Shown here in pieces: positions 7,786 to 14,891 of a stretch of DNA of 14,891 nucleotides. The DNA comes from an uncultured Prevotella sp. (GTDB taxonomy: Bacteria > Bacteroidota > Bacteroidia > Bacteroidales > Bacteroidaceae), in assembly GCA_934230115.1 (NCBI GenBank), contig CAKQEI010000061.1, positions 1 through 14,891 of the forward strand, given 5' to 3'. Within the stretch, counting starts at the first letter, position 1. Every line of letters begins with the position of its first letter. The notes beneath the pieces are model-generated. The model saw nothing but the letters and a program-made list of their open reading frames with translations, was not told where the DNA came from and searched no databases. The position numbers were made by a program, and so were the translations under genes.

Positions 7786-8579
7786 TCGAGATTACGTCGT
7801 TGGGCCAGCCTGGCGTTGAGGTGTATGGCAACCTGACCGAGAAGCAGCTGCGCCACCAATATGAGCATGGCAGCGGCATATTCATAGTGGAGAGCCCGAA
7901 GGTCATCATCCGTGCCTTGGATGCAGGCTATGAGCCTTTGTCGCTGCTTTGCGAGGAGAGACATGTCGAGGGAGATGCTGCCGAGATAATAAGCCGATGT
8001 CCCAACATACCCGTGTATACGGGAAGCCGCGAGCTCCTTGCCACGCTTACGGGATATGTGCTTACGCGTGGCGTGCTATGTGCCATGCGCCGTCCCTTGC
8101 CACCCACGGTGGAAGAAGTGTGCAGCGGGGCAAAGCGTGTGGTGGTGATTGACGGTGTGGTCGATTCCACTAATGTGGGAGCGATATTCCGTTCGGCTTC
8201 TGCCCTTGGCATAGATGCCGCCTTGCTCACCCGCACATCGTGCGACCCCTTGACGCGCCGCTCCGTTAGAGTGTCGATGGGAGCCGTGTTCTCCATTCCT
8301 TGGACTTGGATGGACGGTCCGTTGCACAATCTCAACAATATAGGATTGCGCACGGCAGCCATGGCTCTTACCGACCGTTCGGTGTCGATAGACAATGCCC
8401 AGCTTATGGCAGAGCCTCGGCTTGCTATAGTCATGGGCAACGAAGGCGACGGTCTGCCACAAGCCACCATCGACGATGCCGACTATGTGGTGCGCATTCC
8501 TATGTCGCATGGTGTCGACTCGCTGAATGTGGCGGCTGCGGCTGCTGTGGCGTTTTGGCAACTTAGAGGAAACAAATAA
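7776..8579 (+). CDS. SpoU/TrmH-family RNA 2'-O-methyltransferase
   Basis: A predicted SAM-dependent 2'-O-ribose methyltransferase of the SPOUT (trefoil-knot) class, acting on tRNA or rRNA. It has 267 residues from the ATG at 7776. An N-terminal substrate-binding-like region (about 1-110, starting MPVVEITSLGQPGVEVYGNL) precedes the SpoU domain (about 118-262). The three family motifs are visible: VVDSTNVGAIFRSA with Asn133 and Arg139, LAIVMGNEGDGL at 216-227, and IPMSHGVDSLNVAAAAAVAFW at 241-261. I prefer the ATG at 7776 to an upstream TTG at 7749 because related proteins begin just before the (I)TSL-x-(D/Q)PG-x-EVY segment. The gene overlaps aguA by 10 bp and lies 15 bp before aguB, so it is part of the polyamine operon. 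The exact nucleotide methylated cannot be read from the sequence. Confidence 0.88.
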   Translation: MPVVEITSLGQPGVEVYGNLTEKQLRHQYEHGSGIFIVESPKVIIRALDAGYEPLSLLCEERHVEGDAAEIISRCPNIPVYTGSRELLATLTGYVLTRGVLCAMRRPLPPTVEEVCSGAKRVVVIDGVVDSTNVGAIFRSASALGIDAALLTRTSCDPLTRRSVRVSMGAVFSIPWTWMDGPLHNLNNIGLRTAAMALTDRSVSIDNAQLMAEPRLAIVMGNEGDGLPQATIDDADYVVRIPMSHGVDSLNVAAAAAVAFWQLRGNK

Positions 8580-8594
8580 AATAAAAGAAAAGAT

Positions 8595-9479
8595 ATGAAG
8601 AATTTGAAGATTGGATTTCTTCAGCTGCACAATGTGGCTGACACGAAGACAAACGTTCTGCGTCTGGCAGAGGGTATAAGAGACTTGGCTCATCGTGGTG
8701 CTGAGCTTGTAGTGTTGCAGGAACTGCACAACTCGCTGTATTTCTGCCAGGTTGAGGATGTCAACAATTTTGATTTGGCTGAGCCTATACCAGGTCCTTC
8801 AACCGAGTTCTTTGGTAAGGTGGCTAAGAGTTGCAATGTTGTCATTGTTACTTCGCTCTTCGAGCGTCGTGCTCCAGGTCTCTACCATAACACGGCTGTA
8901 GTGATAGAGCGCGACGGAACGATAGCCGGCAAATACCGCAAGATGCACATCCCCGACGATCCTGCTTACTACGAGAAGTTCTATTTCACACCCGGCGACC
9001 TTGGTTTCCACCCAATCCAGACAAGCGTAGGCAAGCTTGGAGTGCTTGTTTGCTGGGACCAGTGGTATCCCGAGGCAGCAAGACTTATGGCTTTGCAGGG
9101 AGCCGAACTCCTTATTTATCCTACTGCCATTGGCTATGCAGCCAACGACACAGAGGAGGAGCAGCAGCGCCAGCGCGAGGCATGGACAACTGTGCAGCGT
9201 GGTCATGCTGTGGCTAACGGACTGCCAGTAGTGTCAGTCAACCGTGTGGGCTTTGAGCCCGACCCAAGTGGACAGACCGAGGGAATAGAGTTCTGGGGCT
9301 CGTCAATGGTTGTTGGTCCGCAGGGCGAAATGCTCTACCGCTCTTCGTCTAACGAGGAAGAAAGCATCATTGTGGAGGTAGACTTGGCCCATAGCGAGGA
9401 TGTGCGCCGTTGGTGGCCCTTCCTTCGCGACCGTCGCATCGACAAGTATGGCGACATTGTGAAGCGGTTTATTGACTAA
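8595..9479 (+). CDS. aguB: N-carbamoylputrescine amidase
   Basis: It hydrolyses N-carbamoylputrescine to putrescine, CO2 and ammonia, completing the pathway begun by aguA. The 294 residues cover the whole nitrilase/CN-hydrolase fold (PF00795). The Glu-Lys-Cys triad is visible as Glu43 in LVVLQELHNS, Lys116 in GKYRKMHIPDD, and Cys153 in GVLVCWDQWYPEAAR. The segments PDDPAYYEKFYFTPGD and GFEPDPSGQTEGIEFWGSS are characteristic of the AguB/plant CPA branch rather than beta-ureidopropionase. The ATG at 8595 is preceded by an A/G-rich leader (AAAAGAAAAGAT). Together with aguA this gives the cell a decarboxylation-independent second half of the arginine-agmatine-putrescine route; an arginine decarboxylase is not in the window. 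Confidence 0.94.
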   Translation: MKNLKIGFLQLHNVADTKTNVLRLAEGIRDLAHRGAELVVLQELHNSLYFCQVEDVNNFDLAEPIPGPSTEFFGKVAKSCNVVIVTSLFERRAPGLYHNTAVVIERDGTIAGKYRKMHIPDDPAYYEKFYFTPGDLGFHPIQTSVGKLGVLVCWDQWYPEAARLMALQGAELLIYPTAIGYAANDTEEEQQRQREAWTTVQRGHAVANGLPVVSVNRVGFEPDPSGQTEGIEFWGSSMVVGPQGEMLYRSSSNEEESIIVEVDLAHSEDVRRWWPFLRDRRIDKYGDIVKRFID

Positions 9480-9550
9480 GAGGTTTTCGAACATCGGCCT
9501 CAGTATGTCTAACTAAAGAAAGGGTCTAATAACGCAAAGCATGTAGGAAT

Positions 9551-11113
9551 ATGGATAAAATAGTAAATAAATATCCTGTAGGAATTCAGACTTTTTCGAA
9601 GATCCGCGAAAATGGCTATCTCTATATAGATAAAACCCAATACATCGTGGATTTTCGGGAAAAGCAGATGTCTTATGTCTTTCTGAGTCGTCCGAGACGA
9701 TTCGGAAAGTCGCTTTTTGCCTCTACTCTTCAAGCCTATTTCGAGGGAAGAAAAGAACTTTTCGATGGATTGGCCATTGCTGATTACGAGAAGGAATGGG
9801 TGAAGCATCCGGTGCTGCATTTCGACTTGAGCGGTGCCAAGCACTTTGATGCTGATGCCTTGAACAATTATCTTAATCTGCAGCTTTTGCCCTACGAAAA
9901 GCTTTATGGTAAAGGAGAAGGAGAAATTCGTCCTAATGAAAGACTGGATGGAATAGTAAAGCGGGCTTGCGAACAGACGGGCAAGAAGGTGGTGGTCATC
10001 ATCGATGAATATGATGCCCCTTTGCTGGATGTGGTGCATGAGAAGGATAATCTTAGGCAGTTGCGCCTCATAATGCAGAACTTCTACAGTCCGCTGAAAA
10101 AGCTTGATCCATACTTAGAGTTCACCTTCATAACGGGCATCACCAAGTTCTCGCAGCTAAGCATCTTCGGCGAGCTGAACAACCTCGACAACATCAGCAT
10201 GTTCGACCAGTACTCAGCCATCTGTGGCATCAGCAAGACGGAGCTTACCACGCAGATGAAACCGGATGTTGAGGCTTTGGGCGAAGCCCTTGGCATGACG
10301 TATGAGGAATGCTTAGCGGAATTGACAAGATTCTATGACGGCTATCACTTTAGTGAGAAATCAGAGGATGTCTTCAATCCGTTCAGCTTGGTGAAGGCTT
10401 TGAATGCACGCAAGATTGCTCCTTACTGGTTTGGCTCTGGTACCCCTTCTTATCTTATCAAGGCGTTGCAGAAGTATCATGTCAACGTGATGGATATTGA
10501 GAAGAAGTCATGTGATGTGGACGACTTTGATGTCTCGCCTGAAATGATGACTTCTGCGCTTCCGCTGCTCTATCAGAGTGGTTATCTCACCATAAAGAAG
10601 TATAACCCGATACTGCATCGCTATACGCTGGAATATCCTAATAGGGAGGTTAAAATAGGAATGCTCAAGAGTCTTGCACCCAACTATCTTTCGCCAATAA
10701 CCCTTGAAAACAACAGTCTTGTGGGTGATTTCCTGGAAAAGCTCTATGAAGCAGATGTAGATGGAGCGATGGTTCGCCTTAAGGCTTATCTCGCCAGCAT
10801 CTCCAATCGCCTGAGCAACAAGAGTGAAAGGGACTTCCAAACGGTATTCTATCTTATCTTCAATCTGATGGGTGCCCACATGAGGGTAGAGGAGGATAGT
10901 GCGATAGGCAGGGCTGATGCCGTGGTGTATATGCCTGATGCCGTGTTTGTTTTCGAGTTGAAATATGATGGTTCTGCCGAGGATGCTATCAGGCAGATAG
11001 ATGAAAAGGGATATCTTATTCCATATTCAGCCGATGGCAAGCGTCTATATAAGATAGGTGTAAATTACGACAGCAATCAGCGGACGATAGGAGATTGGAT
11101 TATTAAGCTATAG
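9551..11113 (+). CDS. AAA-ATPase-like / PD-(D/E)XK nuclease-like protein, paralog 1
   Basis: A 520-residue protein of the type that carries an N-terminal AAA-ATPase_like domain (PF09820) and a C-terminal PDDEXK_9 domain (PF08011). The order is: [22 protein letters not shown] near the start; a P-loop-like [10 protein letters not shown] ending at 54, which lacks the first Gly of the classical Walker A; a Walker B-like [12 protein letters not shown] around 149-159; a sensor-like FITGITKFS at 193-201; YDGYHF (262-267) and [22 protein letters not shown] near 339-349; and the nuclease-like core GRADAVV (Asp456) followed by FELK (Glu469, Lys471). No signal peptide or membrane segment is seen. It is clearly related to the two downstream genes but diverged from them along its whole length. 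It starts 71 bp after aguB with no clear terminator between. The cellular role of this family is not established. Confidence 0.85.
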   Translation: MDKIVNKYPVGIQTFSKIRENGYLYIDKTQYIVDFREKQMSYVFLSRPRRFGKSLFASTLQAYFEGRKELFDGLAIADYEKEWVKHPVLHFDLSGAKHFDADALNNYLNLQLLPYEKLYGKGEGEIRPNERLDGIVKRACEQTGKKVVVIIDEYDAPLLDVVHEKDNLRQLRLIMQNFYSPLKKLDPYLEFTFITGITKFSQLSIFGELNNLDNISMFDQYSAICGISKTELTTQMKPDVEALGEALGMTYEECLAELTRFYDGYHFSEKSEDVFNPFSLVKALNARKIAPYWFGSGTPSYLIKALQKYHVNVMDIEKKSCDVDDFDVSPEMMTSALPLLYQSGYLTIKKYNPILHRYTLEYPNREVKIGMLKSLAPNYLSPITLENNSLVGDFLEKLYEADVDGAMVRLKAYLASISNRLSNKSERDFQTVFYLIFNLMGAHMRVEEDSAIGRADAVVYMPDAVFVFELKYDGSAEDAIRQIDEKGYLIPYSADGKRLYKIGVNYDSNQRTIGDWIIKL

Positions 11114-11138
11114 GTTCCGGATGCATAAAAAATGGTAT

Positions 11139-11780
11139 ATTAGCACTTGGAAACCAAAGATTAGGAATTATGGTAGAAATAAACGATAGAAGATTGCCAG
11201 TAGGCATCCAGTCTTTTGAGGAAATCAGAGAGGAAGGATATCTGTATGTTGACAAGACAGATATTATCTGGCAACTTGCCAACAGGGGGAAAAAGTATAA
11301 TTACTTGAGCCGCCCACGCCGCTTTGGCAAGTCTGTGCTTGTAGATACACTCGAAGCCTATTTCATGGGCAAGAAGGAACTCTTCGAGGAATTGAAGATT
11401 ATGCAGCTGGAGACGGAATGGGTGAAGCGACCAGTTATCAGACTCGATATGAGTCGTGCCGGCGCAGAGCCAGACACTTTGCGCTCTTATCTCGACATCA
11501 GTTTCGACAGATTAGAGGAGGAATATGGCATTACTCCTAAGCCAACTGCCAAGCTTGCCGACCGCTTCGATGCAATAATCGTGGAGGCGTATGAGCAAAC
11601 CGGACAGCAGGTTGCCATTCTCATCGACGAATACGATTCTCCTTTGCAGCATTCGTGGAAGACTCCTCAGCATGAAGCATGTACAGCTGTTTATCGTGAG
11701 GTTTTTGCCATTCTCAAGGCAGATGATAAATACGAAAAGTTTGTCTTCATCACAGGTATCACCAAGTTTACGCAAATCTC
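11139..11780 (+). repeat. 642-bp perfect direct repeat, copy A
   Basis: Compared line by line with 12758-13399 (offset 1619 bp), every base agrees. The block covers 31 bp of leader plus the first 203 codons of paralog 2. Immediately after, at 11781 and 11784, two silent differences appear; then 29 more identical bases, then divergence. The left edge fades through scattered mismatches at 11133-11138. Confidence 0.95.
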
Positions 11781-12744
11781 TCTCTTCTCTGTGCTCAACA
11801 ATCTGAGCAACATCAGTTTCGATTCTGAGTATGCAGCTCTCTGCGGTATCACGAAGGAAGAGGTGGTACGTGATTTCAAGCCGGAAATCAATAAGTTGGC
11901 ATCAAAGAACGGATGGACTTTCGATGAAGCCGTAGCGCAACTGACAGCTTATTACGATGGCTATCATTTCTGTTATGAAAATATGGTGGATGTCTTCAAT
12001 CCGTTCAGTCTTATCAACGCCCTCGCTGATTCCAAACTGAAGAACTACTGGGCTTCATCGGGCGCAACCTCCCTGTTGCCTAAATTCGTGGACAATATAG
12101 AAATGAGAATGAAGGATTTTGAGAATTGTCCGATAGACAGCGATACCCTGGAGACATCCGACGTAACAGGTGGCGGAGCAGAACTGTTCCTCTATCAGTC
12201 TGGTTATCTTACGATTAAGGGATATATGGATGGTATCTATTTGCTAGGCATTCCAAACTATGAAGTTCGAAAGGCTCTATATAAGATTGTATTGCCCGCC
12301 TTGACATTGAAAACGAATGATCAAGTAATAACTACCCAGAATATGTTGCTTTACTCCCTGAAGCTTGGCAATCTACCCGAAGCCATGAAATGCCTTAAGG
12401 CGCTCATTGCTGACGTGCCCTACAGCAACAAGAAGCTTGCCAGCATGGACATGGAGGAACGCTACCGCCTTATATTGAGCACCATCTTCAATGCCATCGG
12501 TTGCCGGGTGGAAGTAGAGAAGATGATTGCTACTGGCAGGATTGATATGGTGGTGGAAGTCACCAACTTCATCTATGTGCTGGAGCTGAAGCTGAGCAAC
12601 AACGGTGGCGTGGATGCTGCCGAGGAGCAGATGAAAGCCAAGCAGTATGCCGAGCCTTTCAAGGCTGACAAGCGAAAGGTTATCGCCCTTGCCATAGAAC
12701 TGGATGATAAGGGAAAGGGACTTGTTGGTTGGAAGGAAGTATGA
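11170..12744 (+). CDS. AAA-ATPase-like / PD-(D/E)XK nuclease-like protein, paralog 2
   Basis: 524 residues with the same architecture as its neighbours: GYLYVDKT (23-30), P-loop-like [10 protein letters not shown] (46-55), Walker B-like ILIDEYDSPL (150-159), [10 protein letters not shown] (193-202), YYDGYHF (261-267), [22 protein letters not shown] (339-352), then the nuclease-like core GRIDMVVEV (Asp459) and LELK (Glu472, Lys474). The ATG at 11170 is the only usable start: the frame upstream is open but has no ATG, and TTAGGAATT just before may serve as ribosome-binding site. Residues 1-217 and 400-524 are identical to paralog 3; residues 218-399 differ at about 54 positions by hand count. 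The gene ends with TGA inside an ATGA sequence where an ATG in the next gene's frame begins. Function unknown. Confidence 0.85.
   Translation: MVEINDRRLPVGIQSFEEIREEGYLYVDKTDIIWQLANRGKKYNYLSRPRRFGKSVLVDTLEAYFMGKKELFEELKIMQLETEWVKRPVIRLDMSRAGAEPDTLRSYLDISFDRLEEEYGITPKPTAKLADRFDAIIVEAYEQTGQQVAILIDEYDSPLQHSWKTPQHEACTAVYREVFAILKADDKYEKFVFITGITKFTQISLFSVLNNLSNISFDSEYAALCGITKEEVVRDFKPEINKLASKNGWTFDEAVAQLTAYYDGYHFCYENMVDVFNPFSLINALADSKLKNYWASSGATSLLPKFVDNIEMRMKDFENCPIDSDTLETSDVTGGGAELFLYQSGYLTIKGYMDGIYLLGIPNYEVRKALYKIVLPALTLKTNDQVITTQNMLLYSLKLGNLPEAMKCLKALIADVPYSNKKLASMDMEERYRLILSTIFNAIGCRVEVEKMIATGRIDMVVEVTNFIYVLELKLSNNGGVDAAEEQMKAKQYAEPFKADKRKVIALAIELDDKGKGLVGWKEV
12367..12741 (+). repeat. 3' conserved block of paralog 2 (partner at 13986-14360)
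   Basis: These 125 codons encode exactly the same residues as 13986-14360 in paralog 3, but 18 codons differ, all at silent positions. The stop codons also differ (TGA versus TAA). The block carries the PD-(D/E)XK-like core. Confidence 0.9.
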
Positions 12745-12757
12745 TAAAAAAGAGTAC

Positions 12758-13399
12758 ATTAGCACTTGGAAACCAAAGATTAGGAATTATGGTAGAAATA
12801 AACGATAGAAGATTGCCAGTAGGCATCCAGTCTTTTGAGGAAATCAGAGAGGAAGGATATCTGTATGTTGACAAGACAGATATTATCTGGCAACTTGCCA
12901 ACAGGGGGAAAAAGTATAATTACTTGAGCCGCCCACGCCGCTTTGGCAAGTCTGTGCTTGTAGATACACTCGAAGCCTATTTCATGGGCAAGAAGGAACT
13001 CTTCGAGGAATTGAAGATTATGCAGCTGGAGACGGAATGGGTGAAGCGACCAGTTATCAGACTCGATATGAGTCGTGCCGGCGCAGAGCCAGACACTTTG
13101 CGCTCTTATCTCGACATCAGTTTCGACAGATTAGAGGAGGAATATGGCATTACTCCTAAGCCAACTGCCAAGCTTGCCGACCGCTTCGATGCAATAATCG
13201 TGGAGGCGTATGAGCAAACCGGACAGCAGGTTGCCATTCTCATCGACGAATACGATTCTCCTTTGCAGCATTCGTGGAAGACTCCTCAGCATGAAGCATG
13301 TACAGCTGTTTATCGTGAGGTTTTTGCCATTCTCAAGGCAGATGATAAATACGAAAAGTTTGTCTTCATCACAGGTATCACCAAGTTTACGCAAATCTC
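12758..13399 (+). repeat. 642-bp perfect direct repeat, copy B
   Basis: The partner of 11139-11780. It lies in direct orientation inside the leader and 5' third of paralog 3. A direct repeat this long is a substrate for RecA-dependent exchange that would delete or duplicate one 1619-bp unit. Confidence 0.95.
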
Positions 13400-14363
13400 G
13401 CTATTCTCTGTGCTCAACAATCTGAGCAACATCAGTTTTGAGCCGGAATATGCTGCCATCTGTGGTATTACGAAGGAAGAAGTACTCCGCGATTTCAAGC
13501 CGGAAATTAACAAATTGGCGGAATACGAAGACTGGACTTATGATGAAGCAGTAGAGAAGCTGACGGCATATTATGACGGCTATCATTTCAGTCGCCGCAA
13601 TATGGTTGATGTCTTCAATCCGTTCAGTCTCATCAATGCCTTGGCAGATTCTGATTTGAAGAACTATTGGGCTTCATCAGGTGCAACCTCCCTGTTGCCT
13701 AAGTTTGTGGATGATATGGAGATTCGTTTGAAGGATTTTGACCATAGTGCCCTGTTGGGCACAGTCATAGAAACTTCCGACGTGACAGGTGGCGGAGCTG
13801 AATTGTTTCTCTATCAGTCGGGCTATCTCACGATAAAGGGTTACATAAACGGAACTTACCTTCTTGGTATTCCTAACTTCGAGGTAAGGCAAGCCTTGAA
13901 TGAAGTCGTGTTGCCAACATTGGCCATGCGCAAGAACAATGACCTCCAGTCTACCCAGGCATTTCTGAATGCTCACCTTAGCGTAGGCAATCTTCCCGAA
14001 GCCATGAAATGCCTGAAGGCGCTCATTGCGGACGTGCCCTACAGCAACAAGAAGCTTGCCAGCATGGATATGGAGGAGCGCTATCGCCTGATTCTGAGCA
14101 CCATCTTCAATGCCATCGGTTGCCGGGTGGAAGTAGAGAAGATGATTGCCACGGGCAGGATTGATATGGTGGTGGAAGTCACCAACTTCATCTATGTGCT
14201 GGAGTTGAAGTTGAGCAACAACGGTGGCGTGGATGCTGCCGAGGAGCAGATGAAAGCCAAGCAGTATGCCGAGCCTTTCAAGGCTGATAAGCGGAAAGTT
14301 ATCGCCCTTGCCATAGAACTGGATGATAAGGGAAAGGGATTGGTTGGCTGGAAGGAAGTATAA
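12789..14363 (+). CDS. AAA-ATPase-like / PD-(D/E)XK nuclease-like protein, paralog 3
   Basis: 524 residues from the ATG at 12789, exactly the same length as paralog 2 and with all the same motifs at the same places (P-loop-like 46-55, IDEYD 152-156, Asp459, Glu472, Lys474). I chose 12789 because it matches the only start available to paralog 2 and carries the same TTAGGAATT leader. An in-frame ATG at 12741, overlapping the paralog 2 stop as ATGA, would add 16 residues (MIKKSTLALGNQRLGI) and cannot be excluded. The first 642 bp of the repeat, including the leader, are identical to paralog 2 at every base, while the middle is diverged and the last 125 residues match in protein but not in codons. 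It is followed 7 bp later by a strong terminator, which probably ends the array transcript. Confidence 0.85.
   Translation: MVEINDRRLPVGIQSFEEIREEGYLYVDKTDIIWQLANRGKKYNYLSRPRRFGKSVLVDTLEAYFMGKKELFEELKIMQLETEWVKRPVIRLDMSRAGAEPDTLRSYLDISFDRLEEEYGITPKPTAKLADRFDAIIVEAYEQTGQQVAILIDEYDSPLQHSWKTPQHEACTAVYREVFAILKADDKYEKFVFITGITKFTQISLFSVLNNLSNISFEPEYAAICGITKEEVLRDFKPEINKLAEYEDWTYDEAVEKLTAYYDGYHFSRRNMVDVFNPFSLINALADSDLKNYWASSGATSLLPKFVDDMEIRLKDFDHSALLGTVIETSDVTGGGAELFLYQSGYLTIKGYINGTYLLGIPNFEVRQALNEVVLPTLAMRKNNDLQSTQAFLNAHLSVGNLPEAMKCLKALIADVPYSNKKLASMDMEERYRLILSTIFNAIGCRVEVEKMIATGRIDMVVEVTNFIYVLELKLSNNGGVDAAEEQMKAKQYAEPFKADKRKVIALAIELDDKGKGLVGWKEV
13986..14360 (+). repeat. 3' conserved block of paralog 3 (partner at 12367-12741)
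   Basis: It encodes the same 125 residues as 12367-12741, with 18 silent codon differences, in contrast to the base-perfect 5' block of the same pair of genes. Confidence 0.9.
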
Positions 14364-14370
14364 GATAACA

Positions 14371-14418
14371 AAAAAGGTCTATATGCCACGATGAAGAGTG
14401 GCATATAGACCCTTTTTT
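14371..14418. terminator. Bidirectional terminator hairpin, copy 2 of the repeated element
   Basis: The 14-bp perfect arms at 14376-14389 and 14398-14411 enclose the loop GATGAAGA. A run of five A precedes the stem and six T follow it, so it has a U tract in both directions. It lies between the stop of paralog 3 (7 bp away) and the stop of the convergent repeat protein (12 bp away). Its stem repeats the sequence of the hairpin at 2532-2577. A run of eight G follows the T run. Confidence 0.85.
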
Positions 14419-14429
14419 GGGGGGGGATG

Positions 14430-14891
14430 TTATGGTTTTGGGGTATAATTCTCCACGGTGCATTGGCCTTTCTTCCAGTTGTCAGGGAGATATTTTGTAT
14501 TTACCAACGCATTATAGGCAGCCTCATCTTTTACTATTAGCTTGCGAGTTACGTTTTTGTCGGTTCCGGCATTACCAAGCCAATTGTAAACACAATCCGA
14601 TTTTGAAGTAATCTCAGAATCTAACGCTAACATTGTGACGGTTGACAATTTTGTACAATCAGAGAACATACTACCGTAGCAGGCTTCCGCTAATACTGTA
14701 GCAGGTAATTCAGGTGCAGAGGTGAGATTTGTACATTTCCCGAACATGCCAAAATAGCAGTAATTTGCTAATATTGTAGCAGGTAATTCAGGGGCAGATG
14801 TGAGTTTTGTACAACTCCAGAACATGTCTCGATAGCAGCTATTTTCTAATGTTGTAGCAGGTAATTCTGGGGCAGCCGTGAGATTTGTACA
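14430..14891 (-). CDS. Leucine-rich-type repeat protein (BspA-like), C-terminal part only
   Basis: The frame runs open to the right edge, so only the last 153 residues are visible and the start lies outside. They contain three consecutive 26-residue repeats of the form CT-x-LT-x-APELPAT-x-L-x(4)-CY-x(2)-MF, plus the beginning of a fourth that decays. This resembles the LRR_5/BspA-like repeats of surface or secreted Bacteroidales proteins. After the repeats comes a non-repeat end with VYNWLGNAGTDKNVTRKLIV, closing at YTPKP. Each repeat carries two Cys residues. The protein is probably exported, but its signal sequence is not in the window. BspA-type proteins are often adhesins; the role of this one is not shown by the sequence. 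Confidence 0.75.
   Translation of the reverse strand, partial: CTNLTAAPELPATTLENSCYRDMFWSCTKLTSAPELPATILANYCYFGMFGKCTNLTSAPELPATVLAEACYGSMFSDCTKLSTVTMLALDSEITSKSDCVYNWLGNAGTDKNVTRKLIVKDEAAYNALVNTKYLPDNWKKGQCTVENYTPKP
14658..14891 (-). repeat. 78-bp coding tandem repeats (three units visible)
   Basis: The units at 14814-14891, 14736-14813 and 14658-14735 are each exactly 78 bp and encode the 26-residue leucine-rich-type repeat. A decayed fourth unit begins at 14657. The array continues beyond the right edge, so its full copy number is unknown. Confidence 0.85.

Noticed and set aside
9518..9531. AAAGGGTCTAA before paralog 1, similar to the start of the repeated terminator hairpin
   Set aside because: Only about nine bases match and no second arm is present nearby, so it cannot form the hairpin.
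9480..9550. GAGG...CCTC pairing after aguB as a possible terminator
   Set aside because: The stem is only four bases with a long loop and no T run follows.
9551..14363. Mobile element carrying the three ATPase-nuclease genes
   Set aside because: No transposase, integrase, terminal inverted repeats, attachment repeats or target-site duplication could be seen around the array; local duplication explains it better.
14419..14426. Run of eight G next to six T, considered as a phase-variable tract
   Set aside because: It lies between two convergent genes, outside any coding frame or promoter, so slippage would not switch a gene; it may also be a sequencing-prone site.

Overview
The window looks like a chromosomal segment from a Bacteroidales bacterium, most likely Prevotellaceae (Prevotella/Segatella-like). 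The reasons are a large outer-membrane beta-barrel protein of the Bacteroidetes type, a secreted GH92 alpha-mannosidase, A-rich leaders with little Shine-Dalgarno sequence, matches to the Bacteroidetes promoter consensus (TTTG / TAnnTTTG), tandem ATPase-nuclease paralogs of a family expanded in gut Bacteroidales, and a BspA-like repeat surface protein. The genus assignment is inference. I see no rRNA, tRNA, CRISPR array, integrase or transposase.

Layout. (1) 1-2228 (+): C-terminal part of an outer-membrane beta-barrel protein whose 5' end lies outside the window. (2) 2229-2582: a non-coding gap between convergent genes, packed with nested inverted repeats and ending in a terminator hairpin. 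(3) 6523-2583 (-): a unit reading pyrK, pyrD, GH92 alpha-mannosidase. pyrK and pyrD overlap and encode the two subunits of NAD-dependent dihydroorotate dehydrogenase (class 1B); the mannosidase follows 39 bp later. (4) 6524-6735: divergent promoter region. (5) 6736-9479 (+): agmatine deiminase (aguA), a SpoU/TrmH-type RNA methyltransferase, and N-carbamoylputrescine amidase (aguB). The outer two genes form the two-step route from agmatine to putrescine. (6) 9551-14363 (+): three tandem genes for AAA-ATPase-like proteins with a C-terminal PD-(D/E)XK nuclease-like domain (PF09820 + PF08011 type). (7) 14371-14418: a strong bidirectional terminator hairpin, nearly the same sequence as the one at 2532-2577. 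(8) 14430-14891 (-): the C-terminal end of a protein with 26-residue leucine-rich-type repeats, open to the right edge.

The most unusual part is the ATPase-nuclease array. Genes 2 and 3 are a mosaic. Their first 642 bp (leader plus residues 1-203) are identical at every base. Their middle (residues 218-399) differs at about 54 of 182 residues. Their last 125 residues are identical in protein but differ at 18 codons, all silently. This points to recent gene conversion or duplication of the 5' part, strong constraint on the nuclease end, and a diversifying central segment. The function of this family is not established; a defence or mobile-element role would be a guess.

The second notable signal is the shared hairpin at both ends of the window, which looks like a dispersed terminator element.
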